Assembly: GCF_016925495.1 (NCBI RefSeq)
Contig: NZ_CP070491.1
Span: forward strand, 2,976,001 to 3,040,000
Direction of reading: 5' to 3'
Length of the DNA: 64,000 nucleotides
Source: Methylococcus sp. EFPC2
GTDB lineage: Bacteria; Pseudomonadota; Gammaproteobacteria; Methylococcales; Methylococcaceae
The notes under the pieces are model-generated. The model was not told the DNA's origin. It saw nothing but the letters and a program-made list of their open reading frames with translations, and searched no databases. Every line of letters starts with the position of its first letter. Positions within the stretch are counted from its first letter, which is position 1. Positions 43,501 through 52,311 of the stretch are shown here, one piece after another. Both the position numbers and the translations under genes were made by a program.

Positions 43501-43665
43501 CGGATTGGCGCCGGGCAGCCGGGCGTCCACCGAGATGGTCGGAAAGTCCACCATGGGCATGGGCGCCACCGGCAGTTGCAGATAGGCGACGATGCCCGCC
43601 AGCAGGATGGCGATGGCCAGCAGACTGGTCGTGACCGGCCGGCGGATGAAGATTTCTATGCCCAT
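40543..43665 (-). CDS. mdtC: RND efflux permease, MdtC-like
   Basis: A 1040-residue inner membrane pump of the heavy HAE1 RND family. It starts MGIEIFIRRPVTTSLLAIAI. Twelve membrane helices in two halves enclose two large periplasmic loops. [25 protein letters not shown] is the helix-4 region holding the proton-relay Asp residues, and [21 protein letters not shown] in the second half is also conserved. With the following MdtB-like protein it probably forms the heteromeric MdtBC pump, known to export bile salts, novobiocin and similar compounds in enterobacteria. It starts 61 bp after the MdtB-like gene. The choice of MdtC versus MdtB is by operon order. Confidence 0.9.
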   Translation of the reverse strand: MGIEIFIRRPVTTSLLAIAILLAGIVAYLQLPVAPMPMVDFPTISVDARLPGANPETMAATMATPLERTLGRIAGLSEMTSSSGQGGTRISLQFELSRDINGAMRDVQAAINAARAQLPANLPTQPSFRKYNPADQPVIEMAVMSDVMDRGNLYDLASTILAQRISQIPGVGLVEVGGSSLPAVRVELNPGALAKYGVGLEDVRAAINAANVNRPKGQIEEGDKRWELQVNDQARTAADYLPLIVAYREGAPVRLSDLGNVVDSVENLRNAGYANGHPAVVVRVYKQPDANIVATVERVLGLLPELEAGLPAAADIEVLMERTRTIKASLREVEHCLALSVGLVMIVVFLFLRNLRSTLIPSVAIPVSLIGSFAVMYLCGFSLDNLSLMALAVGTGFVVDDAIVVLENISRKIEEGIPPMRAAIEGAREVAPTVISMSLALLAVFLPILLMGGIVGRMFREFAVTLGAAVIVSLVVSVTLTPMLCSRFLKHETKSPAEQGRFFRGLDAGFQCLLNGYSRSLSWALSHGRLVLLLLVSAVGLNVYLYTVVPKGFFPEQDTGRLIGGLQTDPNLAFGLIRQKLADALERASRDPDVKTVAGFTGGGGPGFNVLLKPLGERSSRSSNEVLARLRAQFGKIPGVRLFLFQAQDVRTGGRFSPGSFQYTLESGDLAELRYWTPRLVEALSKRPELDDVGSDLQEKGQELRLVVNRDAAYRLGVKQELIDQTLNDAFGQRPVSVIYNALNQYRVIMELDPAHWQSPEALQQLYVSVPPSAQYPEARQIPLANFVTLERGTAPQEINHHGTAAAATISFNLKPGISLSDAALIIEDTVASLGAPASLHGGFQGTAKAFKESLDSQPWLILTALLAIYVVLGILYESYVHPLTIISTLPSAGVGALLALLVCKTEFSLIAFIGVIMLIGIVKKNAIMMIDYALQAEREQGLAPREAIFAACRMRFRPILMTTLAALVGALPLALGSGDGAEMRQPLGISIVGGLLVSQVLTLYTTPVVYLYLDRFRWWCIRTFKPSTPENLEKPHEAI

Positions 43666-43726
43666 GCGTGTGCCTACATCAATAGGATGTGCTGAACGCC
43701 GTGAAGCGCATCATCGCTCCTCCAAC

Positions 43727-46700
43727 TCAGGTGCCCGCATCGACTGCCGCCGCGCCCACGCCGAACAGGCGGCGCTTGAGCCGGTCGAAGGCGAGGTAGA
43801 TCACCGGCGTGGTGAACAGGGTCAGCAGCTGGCTGAGGATCAGGCCGCCCACCATGGTGAGCCCCAGGGGATGGCGCAACTCGGAGCCCACGCCGCTGCC
43901 TATCATCAGCGGCAGGGCGCCCAGCAGCGCGGCCAGGGTGGTCATCAGGATGGGACGGAAACGCAGCAGGCAGGCCTGCACGATGGCCTCGCGCGGCGGC
44001 TTGCCCTCGTTCCGCTCGGCGTCGAGGGCGAAATCGATCATCATGATGGCGTTCTTCTTGACGATGCCGATCAGCAGGATGATGCCGATGATGGCCACGA
44101 TGCCCAGATCCGATCCCGCCAGCATCAAGGCCAGCAGGGCACCGACCCCGGCCGAGGGCAGGGTCGAGAGTATGGTCAGCGGATGGATGTAGCTCTCGTA
44201 CAGCACGCCCAGCACGATATAGACCGTCACGATGGCCGCCAGGATCAGCCACAGCGTGCCGGCGAGGGAGTCGCGGAAGGCCGAGGTGGAGCCGTGGAAT
44301 TCGGTGCGTATGGACAGGGGCATGCCGATCTCGGCCTCGGCCCGCTCGATCGCGCGCACGGCCTGTTCCAGGGAATAGCCGGACGCCAGGTTGAACGACA
44401 GGGTGGTGGCCGGGAACTGGGCCAGACGGTTGATCACCAGGGGCGCGGTGCGTTCCTCGACGCGGGCCAGGGCGGTCAAAGGCACCTGCGCCCCGCTGGA
44501 GGACGGCACGCGCAGGTCGTTGAGCGCCGCCAGCCCGTTGCCGGAAGGCCGGTCGACTTCCAGCACCACCCGGTACTGGTTCGACTGGGTGTAGATGGTC
44601 GACACCAGGCGCTGGCCGAAGGCGCTATACAAGGTGTTGTCTATGGCCTGCAGCGACACGCCCAGGCGCGAGGCGGTGGCGCGGTCGATTTCGACGTACG
44701 CCTGCAAGCCGGAATCCTGCAGGTCGCTGGTGATGTCTTCAAGCTCCGGCGCGTCCGCCAGACTATCCAGCAGCGTCCGGGTCCAGCGGCTCAGCTCCGC
44801 GCCGTTGGTCGAGCCCAGGGTGAACTGGTACTGGGTGCGGCTGACCCGGCTTTCTATGGTCAGATCCTGCACCGGCTGCAGATAGGCCTTGATCTCCGGG
44901 ACCTCGGCCAGCCGCTCGCGCAGGCGCGCGCTCACCGCGACGATGGAGGTCTGGCGCGCATCCAGCGGTTTGAGGGTCACGAGCAGGCGACCGCTGTTGA
45001 GCGTGGTATTGACGCCGTCCACGCCGACGAAGGAAGACACGCTGTCCACCGCCGGATCCTGCAGGATGGCCTCGCTCAGCGCCTGCTGGCGCTCGGCCAT
45101 GGCCGGGAAGGAGATGCTGGGCGCCGCTTCCGAGACGACCTGGATCACGCCGGTGTCCTGTACGGGGAAGAAGCCCTTGGGTATCGCCACGTACAGCAGC
45201 ACGGTGACCGCCAGGGTGAGCAGCGCCACCAGCAGGGTCGCGCCCTGCCGCTCCAGCACCCAGTCCAGGGCCGCGCCGTAGGCGTTCACCAGGCGGTCGA
45301 AGCCGCGGCCGACGGCCCGCAGAAACGCACCTTCCTGATTCTCGCGGTCATGGGTCAGCAGCTTGGCGCACATCATGGGCGTGAGGCTCAGCGAGATGGC
45401 CGCCGAAATCAGGATGGCCACCGCCAGGGTGATGGCGAATTCGCGGAACAGCCGTCCGACCACGTCGCCCATAAACAGCAGAGGGATCAGCACCGCCACC
45501 AGGGACAGGGTCAGCGACAGGATGGTGAAGCCGATCTGCTCCGAGCCCTTGAGCGCGGCCTTGAGCGGCGACTCGCCCTCTTCGATGTAGCGGGCGATGT
45601 TCTCGATCACCACGATGGCGTCGTCCACCACGAAACCGGTGGCGATGGTCAGGGCCATCAAGGTCAGGTTGTTGATGCTGAAGCCGGCCAGATACATGAC
45701 CGTGAAGGTGCCGACCAGGGACAGCGGCACGACGATGGCCGGGATGGTGGTGGCGCGGACGCTGCGCAGGAACAGGAAGATGACCAGGATCACCAGGGCG
45801 ATGGACAGCAGCAGCTCGTGCTGGACGTCGCGCACCGAGGCGCGGATGGTGTCGGTGCGGTCGGTGAGCTGGACGAGCTGCACCGAATTCGGCAGGTCGG
45901 CGCGCAATTCGGGCAGCAGGCGCTTGATGCGGTCGGCCACCTCGATGACGTTGGTGCCCGGCTGGCGCTGGATGTTGATGAGAATGGCCGGCGTGCGGTT
46001 GGCCCAGGCGGCCAGGTGGAGGTTTTCCACGTCGTCCACGATCTGGGCCACGTCGCTCAGGCGCACCGGCGCGCCGTTGCGGTAGGCCACGATGATGCGC
46101 GCGTATTCGGCTGCGGACTGCAGCTGGTCGTTGGCGTTGATGGTCTCCGTACGGCTGGCGGTTTCCACCGTACCCTTGGGCGTATTGACGTTGGCGCTGG
46201 CGATGCCGCCGCGCAGGTCTTCCAGGCTCAGGCCATAGGCCGCCAGCGCCTTGGGATTGGCCTGCACGCGCACCGCCGGACGCTGGCCGCCGCTGATCTT
46301 GACCAGGCCAACGCCCGAGATTTGCGAGATCTTCTGGGCCAGGCGGGTGTCCACCAGTTCCTGCACCCGCGACAGGGGCAGCTCGCGGGTGGTGACGGCG
46401 AAGCTCAGGATGGGCGCGTCGGCCGGGTTGACCTTGTTGTAGATGGGCGGTGCCGGCAGATCGTTGGGCAGGAAACTGCCGGCCGCGTTGATGGCGGCCT
46501 GCACGTCCTGCTCGGCCACGTCGATGTCCAGCCCCAGGGCGAAGCGCAGCACGATGACCGAGGCGCCCCCGGAGCTGGTGGACGACAACTGGGTCAGGCC
46601 CGGAATCTGGCCGAATTGCCGCTCCAGCGGGGCCGTCACCGTGGAGGCCATCACTTCCGGGCCGGCGCCGGGATAAAAGGTAACGACCTGGATGGTGGGG

Positions 46701-46825
46701 TAGTCGACCTGGGGCAGGGCGGAAACCGGCAGGATGCGGTAGGCCAGCACCCCGAGCAGCAGCAGGGCCGCCATCAGCAGCGAGGTGGCGACCGGGCGCA
46801 GGATAAAAGGTTTGGACAGATTCAC
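43727..46825 (-). CDS. mdtB: RND efflux permease, MdtB-like
   Basis: A 1032-residue HAE1-type RND pump, first of two paralogous permeases in the operon. It starts [25 protein letters not shown], as in Mdt[33 protein letters not shown] holds the helix-4 Asp pair, and [23 protein letters not shown] lies in helix 10-11. Its GTG start overlaps the MdtA stop as GTGA. The two permeases have diverged enough that one may have lost proton relay, as reported for the E. coli pair, but the Asp pair is present in both here. Substrates cannot be read from the sequence. Confidence 0.9.
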   Translation of the reverse strand: MNLSKPFILRPVATSLLMAALLLLGVLAYRILPVSALPQVDYPTIQVVTFYPGAGPEVMASTVTAPLERQFGQIPGLTQLSSTSSGGASVIVLRFALGLDIDVAEQDVQAAINAAGSFLPNDLPAPPIYNKVNPADAPILSFAVTTRELPLSRVQELVDTRLAQKISQISGVGLVKISGGQRPAVRVQANPKALAAYGLSLEDLRGGIASANVNTPKGTVETASRTETINANDQLQSAAEYARIIVAYRNGAPVRLSDVAQIVDDVENLHLAAWANRTPAILINIQRQPGTNVIEVADRIKRLLPELRADLPNSVQLVQLTDRTDTIRASVRDVQHELLLSIALVILVIFLFLRSVRATTIPAIVVPLSLVGTFTVMYLAGFSINNLTLMALTIATGFVVDDAIVVIENIARYIEEGESPLKAALKGSEQIGFTILSLTLSLVAVLIPLLFMGDVVGRLFREFAITLAVAILISAAISLSLTPMMCAKLLTHDRENQEGAFLRAVGRGFDRLVNAYGAALDWVLERQGATLLVALLTLAVTVLLYVAIPKGFFPVQDTGVIQVVSEAAPSISFPAMAERQQALSEAILQDPAVDSVSSFVGVDGVNTTLNSGRLLVTLKPLDARQTSIVAVSARLRERLAEVPEIKAYLQPVQDLTIESRVSRTQYQFTLGSTNGAELSRWTRTLLDSLADAPELEDITSDLQDSGLQAYVEIDRATASRLGVSLQAIDNTLYSAFGQRLVSTIYTQSNQYRVVLEVDRPSGNGLAALNDLRVPSSSGAQVPLTALARVEERTAPLVINRLAQFPATTLSFNLASGYSLEQAVRAIERAEAEIGMPLSIRTEFHGSTSAFRDSLAGTLWLILAAIVTVYIVLGVLYESYIHPLTILSTLPSAGVGALLALMLAGSDLGIVAIIGIILLIGIVKKNAIMMIDFALDAERNEGKPPREAIVQACLLRFRPILMTTLAALLGALPLMIGSGVGSELRHPLGLTMVGGLILSQLLTLFTTPVIYLAFDRLKRRLFGVGAAAVDAGT

Positions 46826-48141
46826 TGCGCGCGCCTACGGCGTTTTTCGCCGGGCGGACCGGCCTCGCCGGCCGGCGCCTCGTCGGCGGAGACCAGCGCC
46901 TTGGCGGCCGTGGGCTTGGCGGACTCCGGCGTGATCACCTGCACGGCCAGGCCGTCGCGCAAGCGGTCCGTGCCTTCGACCACCACCTGCGCCCCGGGCT
47001 TCAGGCCGTCGAGCACGGCAATGCGCTCGCCGTCGCGCGGGCCCAGGGTCAGGGTCTGCAGCTTGACCTTACCGTCGGCGCCGACCAGATAGGCGAAATC
47101 GCCCTGGCTGCCGCGCTGCACGGCGGCGGCCGGAATGACGGTGGCATCGCGCAGCGGATCCAGGTTCATGCGCACGTTGACGAACTGGTTGGCGAACAAC
47201 ACGCCTTCGTCGTTGGGAAAGATGGCCTTGAGCTTGACCGTGCCGGTCGCGGTATCGATCTGGTTGTCGACCGCCAGCAGCGTGCCCTGGGCCAGCCGGG
47301 CGCTGCCGCTGCGGTCGTAGGCTTCGGTGGTGACGGTCTTGCTGCTGCGTAATTGGGCCATCACCCGGGGCAGCTTGTCCTCGGGCAGGGTGAACACCGC
47401 GGAGATCGGCTGGGTCTGGGAGATCACCACCAGGGCGTTCTGGTCGTTGGCGCGCACCACGTTGCCGGGATCGACCAGGCGCAGTCCGGCGCGTCCCGAG
47501 ATCGGAGAGGTGATGCGGCAATAGGTCAACTGCAGTTTGATCGCCGCGATCTGGCCCTTGTCCACTTTCACGGCCGCTTCGTATTGCCGGACCAGGGCCG
47601 TCTGGCCTGCGACCTGCTGGGTGGCGATGGAATCCTGCTGCAGCAGGACCTGGTAGCGCTGCAGATCGGCCTTGGCGTTTTCCAGCAGCGCTTCGTCGCG
47701 CGCCAGTTGCCCTTCGGCCTGGGTCAGCTGGGCTTCGAAGGGGCGCGGGTCGATTTCCGCCAGCAGATCGCCTTTCTTGACCGGTTGACCTTCCGTGAAA
47801 TGCACGCTCAGCAACTCGCCCTCCACCCGCGAACGTACCGTCACGGTATTCAGGGAGGTGACGGTGCCCAGGCCGTCGAGGTGGACGGGGATGTCGCCCC
47901 GTACGGCCAGGGCGGTGGCGACCGGCACCGCCGGCGGCGGACCGCCGCGCCGTGCATCGCCGCCGGCGCCGGGCCGACCGGGACCGCCCGGTCGCGGACC
48001 GGCCTGTTCGGGCCCCGACGAGGGGTAGAAAAAATATCCCGCGGTCGCCAGTGCGAGAACCAGGAGGGTCAAAGGCACGGCCTTGCTGCGGCGGGAGGGA
48101 GAGACTGGTCGCGTAATCTTGAGGGGGGTTTCGTTGGGCAT
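46822..48141 (-). CDS. mdtA: RND efflux periplasmic adaptor, MdtA-like
   Basis: A 439-residue membrane fusion protein. An N-terminal membrane helix ([18 protein letters not shown], about residues 23-40) is followed by a Pro/Gly-rich spacer, the biotinyl-lipoyl-like domain ([36 protein letters not shown]), a helical hairpin, and the beta-barrel and membrane-proximal domains. The [23 protein letters not shown] segment is characteristic of MdtA. It is the first gene of the mdtABC-outer-membrane-factor operon. Two hairpins (48146-48159 and 48174-48207) lie in its leader, and a CpxR-box array lies 315 bp upstream. Confidence 0.92.
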   Translation of the reverse strand: MPNETPLKITRPVSPSRRSKAVPLTLLVLALATAGYFFYPSSGPEQAGPRPGGPGRPGAGGDARRGGPPPAVPVATALAVRGDIPVHLDGLGTVTSLNTVTVRSRVEGELLSVHFTEGQPVKKGDLLAEIDPRPFEAQLTQAEGQLARDEALLENAKADLQRYQVLLQQDSIATQQVAGQTALVRQYEAAVKVDKGQIAAIKLQLTYCRITSPISGRAGLRLVDPGNVVRANDQNALVVISQTQPISAVFTLPEDKLPRVMAQLRSSKTVTTEAYDRSGSARLAQGTLLAVDNQIDTATGTVKLKAIFPNDEGVLFANQFVNVRMNLDPLRDATVIPAAAVQRGSQGDFAYLVGADGKVKLQTLTLGPRDGERIAVLDGLKPGAQVVVEGTDRLRDGLAVQVITPESAKPTAAKALVSADEAPAGEAGPPGEKRRRRAQ

Positions 48142-48145
48142 ATAG

Positions 48146-48207
48146 CTGCTAGACAGCAGTTCATATCGCTAGGCTGCGGGTAATCGTGTCCCTGAAATTG
48201 CCCGCAG
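48146..48207 (-). promoter_or_regulatory. Two hairpins in the mdtA leader
   Basis: A short stem CTGCT (48146-48150) with AGCAG (48155-48159) lies 4 bp before the mdtA start codon and would cover its ribosome binding region. A longer stem, CTGCGGGTAAT at 48174-48184 with ATTGCCCGCAG at 48197-48207, lies just upstream. They may modulate translation or be chance. Confidence 0.35.
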
Positions 48208-48328
48208 TGTGGTTGTCCGAAGGATAATTCCGGGCCGATGACCGTCCCTGACCCGGACCGGCGTGTGTGCCTGTTATCCGCGCGTTCTCGGCGCAGACTC
48301 TCTGTCGCGCCGTCCCCGTCCGGATCCG

Positions 48329-48385
48329 CTATCCGATACGACTTCTGCGTAAGCCGAGAGGTTCACTGCGATGGGTGGTTTTCAT
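48329..48385 (-). CDS. Possible 18-codon leader peptide upstream of mdtA
   Basis: A very short frame MKTTHRSEPLGLRRSRIG with GGAG 7 bp before its ATG. It starts 71 bp downstream of the second CpxR-box array, close to the 79 bp that separates the first array from the Spy-like start. It could be a leader peptide of the efflux operon or a relic of a small gene. The rest of 48142-48755 holds the array, the two leader hairpins and no other gene that I can support. Confidence 0.25.
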   Translation of the reverse strand: MKTTHRSEPLGLRRSRIG

Positions 48386-48456
48386 GACGGGACTCCGCGC
48401 GGGGTGTGGTAGGAGCGGCTCGCCCGTCCTTGGCGAATAGCTTGCTACAGGGCTGT

Positions 48457-48492
48457 GTAAACGGGTGTAAAAGAATTGTAAATCTGGGTAAA
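48457..48492 (+). promoter_or_regulatory. CpxR-box array: four GTAAA half-sites upstream of the RND operon
   Basis: GTAAA occurs at 48457, 48467, 48478 and 48488, start-to-start spacings 10, 11 and 10, exactly as in the array at 11904-11939. The flanking bases also agree (GTAAACG at the left end, CTGGGTAAAG at the right). The array lies 315 bp upstream of mdtA and in the same orientation relative to it as the first array is to the Spy-like gene. It is the likely binding site of the CpxR-like regulator encoded at 12016-12702. Confidence 0.75.
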
Positions 48493-48755
48493 GATCGGCC
48501 TGGAAAGTCAGGATGAGCCGGGGCGGCGCAAACGGAAGCGCTCGGACTATTAAGCAAGGCTCGCGCCAAAAACGGCGACGGGCCTCAATTCATGCCGGCA
48601 GCCCGGGAAATCGCCATTCCCGTCGGCCACCATCGAAGCGCCGTAGCCTTGGGACGGCCCCTGGGTGCGGCAGCGCTGCTGGAATTCGAACACCGATGCT
48701 GAATTGATGTTGATAAACCAGCACCGACGGACGAGCGAAAACCGGTAGGCAGACA

Positions 48756-49382
48756 CTAGGAATACGAGTCGTAGATATCCTTGAACGCAGAAGCTTCCTT
48801 GGAAAATACGCTCATGATCTCCGGGTCGAAATGACCGGGCAGGGTTCGTCCGTCGCCTTTGCGGATGATGTCGACGGTCGTTTCGTGATCGATCGCCGCC
48901 TTATAGGGCCTCCTGCTGCGCAACGCGTCGTAAATATCCGCCACGGCCATGATACGGGCCGGCAGGGGAATTTCCTCGCCCTTCAGGCCGCGAGGATATC
49001 CGCTGCCGTCCCAACGCTCATGGTGGCCCCCCGCCACCGTCATGCCCATTTGCAGGTAAGGGGAACTCCCCGCGGAAAGCATGTGCTCACCCAGTTCCGC
49101 ATGGGACCTCATGATGGCGAGTTCCTCGCCGTGCAGCGTGCCGGGTTTGAGCAGGATGGCGTCGGGAATTCCAATTTTGCCGACATCGTGCATGGGCGCG
49201 GCAAAGAAGATGCGATCCTGAAATTCCCGGTCGGCGCCCAGCGCCGCCGCCAGGTGTTTGCAGTAGTAACTGGTGCGTTCGATGTGGCCGCCGGTCTGCT
49301 CGTCGCGGTATTCCGTAGCCTTGACCAACAGTCGAACGGTTTCGATAAAGGCGTCGCGCAACGGGGCCGTATTCTTGCTCAT
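48756..49382 (-). CDS. HD-GYP domain phosphodiesterase-like protein
   Basis: A 208-residue HD-GYP protein, probably hydrolysing cyclic di-GMP. The metal-binding motif HDVGKIGIPD is at about residues 68-77, and HHERWDGSGYPRGLKGEEIPLPARI carries the GYP signature at about 122-146. The start at 49382 has GGAAG 5 bp upstream. The same frame is open to an ATG at 49760, also with a good GAGG, which would add 126 residues; that extension (MLAKLLNGIEIPEVARELEVVVMDGLSNRKCL) faintly recalls a receiver domain. If used, the protein would be 334 residues. No other gene is seen in 49383-50079. Confidence 0.82.
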   Translation of the reverse strand: MSKNTAPLRDAFIETVRLLVKATEYRDEQTGGHIERTSYYCKHLAAALGADREFQDRIFFAAPMHDVGKIGIPDAILLKPGTLHGEELAIMRSHAELGEHMLSAGSSPYLQMGMTVAGGHHERWDGSGYPRGLKGEEIPLPARIMAVADIYDALRSRRPYKAAIDHETTVDIIRKGDGRTLPGHFDPEIMSVFSKEASAFKDIYDSYS

Positions 49383-50079
49383 ATCATCTTCCGTAAGCTT
49401 TGCGTTCACGACCGGGGCGTCCGACCAGTCCGAGCCTGCCCCGGCCAGGCTCCGCAACGGCAACAGAGGGCATTTCCCGGCAGGCATCCCGCGCGGTTTT
49501 ATCGAGGCCGGCCTCCTGCCGTCCTCGATCTCTTCCCGCGGCGTGCGGCCAGCCAGGCCCTCGTTAGGCGATAGGATCATGAGCAGCACGGGCGGGCGCC
49601 GCCTGCGGTTAAGCTCCGTCAGGCATTTCCTGTTGGACAGCCCGTCCATCACGACCACCTCGAGCTCCCGCGCAACCTCCGGAATTTCGATGCCGTTCAG
49701 GAGTTTCGCCAGCATTCGTCGGACGAACCCGCGTTTCACCCGTATCGAGATGCATGCCATGGTTATGCCCTCAATTCCATTGCCCGTGCTCGGCCGTGCC
49801 CCCTCAGGATAGGGCCGCCGGGCGGCAGCCCGTCCGGTTCGGCTACACCGGCATGCACCGTTTCCGCCACGCATACAGCCCGTTTCGGAAGATTCCATGC
49901 GAACGACGGAGTAGGCGACGGCCGTTCCAAATGAGTGTCTCAGAAACGCTACATCATTCGCGTTCAGGGCGCCATCCGGAGATTCCGTAATCATGGCGCC
50001 GTCGTCGGGCCATGCGCAATCCGGCCGCCCCGGTAGCTGGCGGCCAACCCATCGAGATCGGGGGCTTTGCCCTGCGATC

Positions 50080-51075
50080 CTAGGGGGCGGCCCTGGGCTC
50101 CCGCCGGGCAGCCACTTCCCGGCCCAGTTGGAAGGCCGCCATGGCGTAGAGCGGACTGTGGTTGTAACGGGTAATGACTTCGAAGTTGTGCAGGGTGAGC
50201 CAGTATTCGAGACCGGACTCACCCTCGAGCGACAGCAGCTTGTAGCGCGCCGCCCCTGGAGGCACTGCGCCGGCGGGTCGTACGCCGAAGCGTAGCAACT
50301 CGGGCAGTGTATGGCTGGATGCCACATCTTGCCCCAACAGGCGGGAAAAGGCGTTGCCGGCCACCTTGGCGGGCAGCGCGACCGACCCGCCGCTTTGCCA
50401 GCCGTTCTCCGCGAAATAGCGGGCCACGCTGGCGATGGCGTCGGCCGGATTGCCCCAGATGTCACGCTTGCCGTCGCGTTCCAGGTCGGCGGCATAGTTT
50501 CGGTAGCTGCTCGGCATGAATTGCGGCAATCCCATCGCGCCGGCATAAGACCCCTTGAGCAGCAGCGGGTCCACGCCTTCTTCCCGGCACAGGAGGAGAA
50601 AGGCTTCCAGTTCCTTGCGGAAGAAATCGGCCCGGCGCGGGTAGTCGAAGGCCAGGGTGGACAAGGCGTCGATTACGCGATAGTTGCCGGTGCGCTTGCC
50701 GTAGGTGGTTTCCACGCCGAGGATGGCGACGACCATCTCGGGAGCCACGCCGTAACGGTCCTGGGCCTGCTCCAGCGCGGCGCGGTTGGCGCTCCAGAAG
50801 TTCGCCCCGGCCTGTATTCGCTTTTCGGTGAGGAATATCTTGCGGTACTCCCGCCAGGGCTTGGCTTCGGCCGGCTTGCTGATGGATTCCAATACCTTGT
50901 CCTGGAGGTCCACCTGGCGGAACAGATTTTCCAGTTCGGCCGGCGCGAAACGATGGCGGGCGCTCACCTCCTGCATGAAGGCCCGGACGTCCGGGCGGTC
51001 GGCGATGTCGGCGACAACCGGAGCGCAGACGGCCTGAGCCAGCGCGAACGAAATCAGTGCGGTGACGGGTTTCAT
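50080..51075 (-). CDS. mltB: Membrane-bound lytic murein transglycosylase B
   Basis: A 331-residue periplasmic lytic transglycosylase of GH103/MltB type that cleaves the glycan strands of peptidoglycan. A signal peptide (PVTALISFALAQAVCAPVVA) starts the protein. The catalytic Glu lies in ILGVETTYGKRTGNYRVIDALSTL, with GAMGLPQFMPSSYRNYA and DIWGNPADAIASVARYF as further family motifs. There is a Cys in the signal region but no clear lipobox, so it may be soluble. It starts 4 bp after rodA, completing the elongasome operon mreBCD-mrdA-mrdB-mltB. Confidence 0.93.
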   Translation of the reverse strand: MKPVTALISFALAQAVCAPVVADIADRPDVRAFMQEVSARHRFAPAELENLFRQVDLQDKVLESISKPAEAKPWREYRKIFLTEKRIQAGANFWSANRAALEQAQDRYGVAPEMVVAILGVETTYGKRTGNYRVIDALSTLAFDYPRRADFFRKELEAFLLLCREEGVDPLLLKGSYAGAMGLPQFMPSSYRNYAADLERDGKRDIWGNPADAIASVARYFAENGWQSGGSVALPAKVAGNAFSRLLGQDVASSHTLPELLRFGVRPAGAVPPGAARYKLLSLEGESGLEYWLTLHNFEVITRYNHSPLYAMAAFQLGREVAARREPRAAP

Positions 51076-51079
51076 GGCT

Positions 51080-52213
51080 TCAGTTCGACGGGTACCGGTT
51101 GTGGGTCTGGATGGACATCAGGATACCGAAGCCGGCCAGCAGGGTCACCATGGAGGTGCCGCCGTAGCTGACCAGAGGCAGGGGCACGCCGACCACCGGC
51201 AAAATGCCGATGACCATGCCGGTGTTGACGAAGATATAGACGAAGAAGGTGACGGTCAGCGCGCCGCTCAGCAGTCGGGCGTATTTGTCCTGGGCCTGGA
51301 CCACGATGTAGAAGCAGCGGCCCAGGATGAACAGATAAATACCCAACAGGCCCAGGCAGCCCAGCAGGCCGAACTCCTCGGCGAACACCGCGAAGATGAA
51401 GTCGGTCGAGCGTTCCGGCAAAAATTCCAGGTGAGACTGGGTCCCCTGCAGCCAGCCCTTGCCGTACAGTCCGCCCGAACCAATGGCGATCTTGGATTGG
51501 ATAATGTGGTAGCCGCGGCCGAGCGGATCGGCCTCCGGATTGAGGAACATCAGCACGCGGTCGCGCTGGTAATCGTGCATCAGGTGCCACATGACCGGCA
51601 GCAAGGCCCCGCCCAATGCGGCCAGCGCGGCGATGTAGGCCCAGCGGAGGCCGGCCAGGAACAGCACCGCCGCCCCCGCGACGCCAACCAGGAAAGCCGT
51701 GCCGAGGTCGGGCTGTTTGGCGATCATCAGGGTCGGCAGCAGGATCAGCACGCCCGCCACCAGAACCTGGCGGAAGCGCGGCGGCACAGGCTGGGTGGCC
51801 ATGAACCAGGCAAGCATCATGGGCGTCGACAGCTTGGTCATCTCCGAGGGCTGGAAGCGCACCACGCCCAGATTGAGCCAGCGCTGGGCACCCAGCGAGG
51901 TTTCTCCCATGACCATCACCGCCGCGAGCAGCAGCGCGCCGAGGCCGTAGAGCACTGGGCTGTAGGCGCGCAAATGGCGCGGGTGTATCTGCGCGATGAC
52001 CGTCATCACGCCCAGCGCCAATCCCAGGCGGCCCGCCTGGCGCAGCACCACGTCCAGCTTCTGGCCTCCGGCGCTGTAGAGGATAACCATGGCCGCACCG
52101 GACAAGGCCAGCAGACCTGCCAGCAGGGGCCAGTCGATGTGTAGGCGCTGCAGCCAATGCTGGTGAGGCGGAGAGCCGATGCGGCGATTGAGTACATCGG
52201 TTTCGAATGGCAT
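51080..52213 (-). CDS. mrdB: Rod-shape-determining peptidoglycan polymerase RodA
   Basis: A 377-residue SEDS-family glycosyltransferase with about ten membrane helices. It polymerises lipid II into glycan strands for cell elongation with PBP2. Family segments include LGVMTVIAQIHPRHLRAYSPVLYGLG, WLNLGVVRFQPSEMTKL, KQPDLGTAFLVGVAG, and the conserved QSKIAIGSGGLYGKGWLQGTQSHLEFLPERSTDFIF. The C-terminal end has GVPLPLVSYGGTSM. It starts 98 bp after mrdA and is followed at once by mltB. Length and start are standard. Confidence 0.96.
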   Translation of the reverse strand: MPFETDVLNRRIGSPPHQHWLQRLHIDWPLLAGLLALSGAAMVILYSAGGQKLDVVLRQAGRLGLALGVMTVIAQIHPRHLRAYSPVLYGLGALLLAAVMVMGETSLGAQRWLNLGVVRFQPSEMTKLSTPMMLAWFMATQPVPPRFRQVLVAGVLILLPTLMIAKQPDLGTAFLVGVAGAAVLFLAGLRWAYIAALAALGGALLPVMWHLMHDYQRDRVLMFLNPEADPLGRGYHIIQSKIAIGSGGLYGKGWLQGTQSHLEFLPERSTDFIFAVFAEEFGLLGCLGLLGIYLFILGRCFYIVVQAQDKYARLLSGALTVTFFVYIFVNTGMVIGILPVVGVPLPLVSYGGTSMVTLLAGFGILMSIQTHNRYPSN

Positions 52214-52311
52214 CAGCTTCGCCCCTTCGGGATGTGGTGTAGCGAGTACTTCATAACCCGCATCCTGACTGACGGGGCGAAAAATCCTTCATGGCGTGGA
52301 CGGCTTTCATA

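Noticed and set aside
48513-48756. Short frames on both strands between the CpxR-box array and the HD-GYP gene
   Set aside because: No domain, no consistent start signal, and Arg/Ser-rich composition typical of chance frames.
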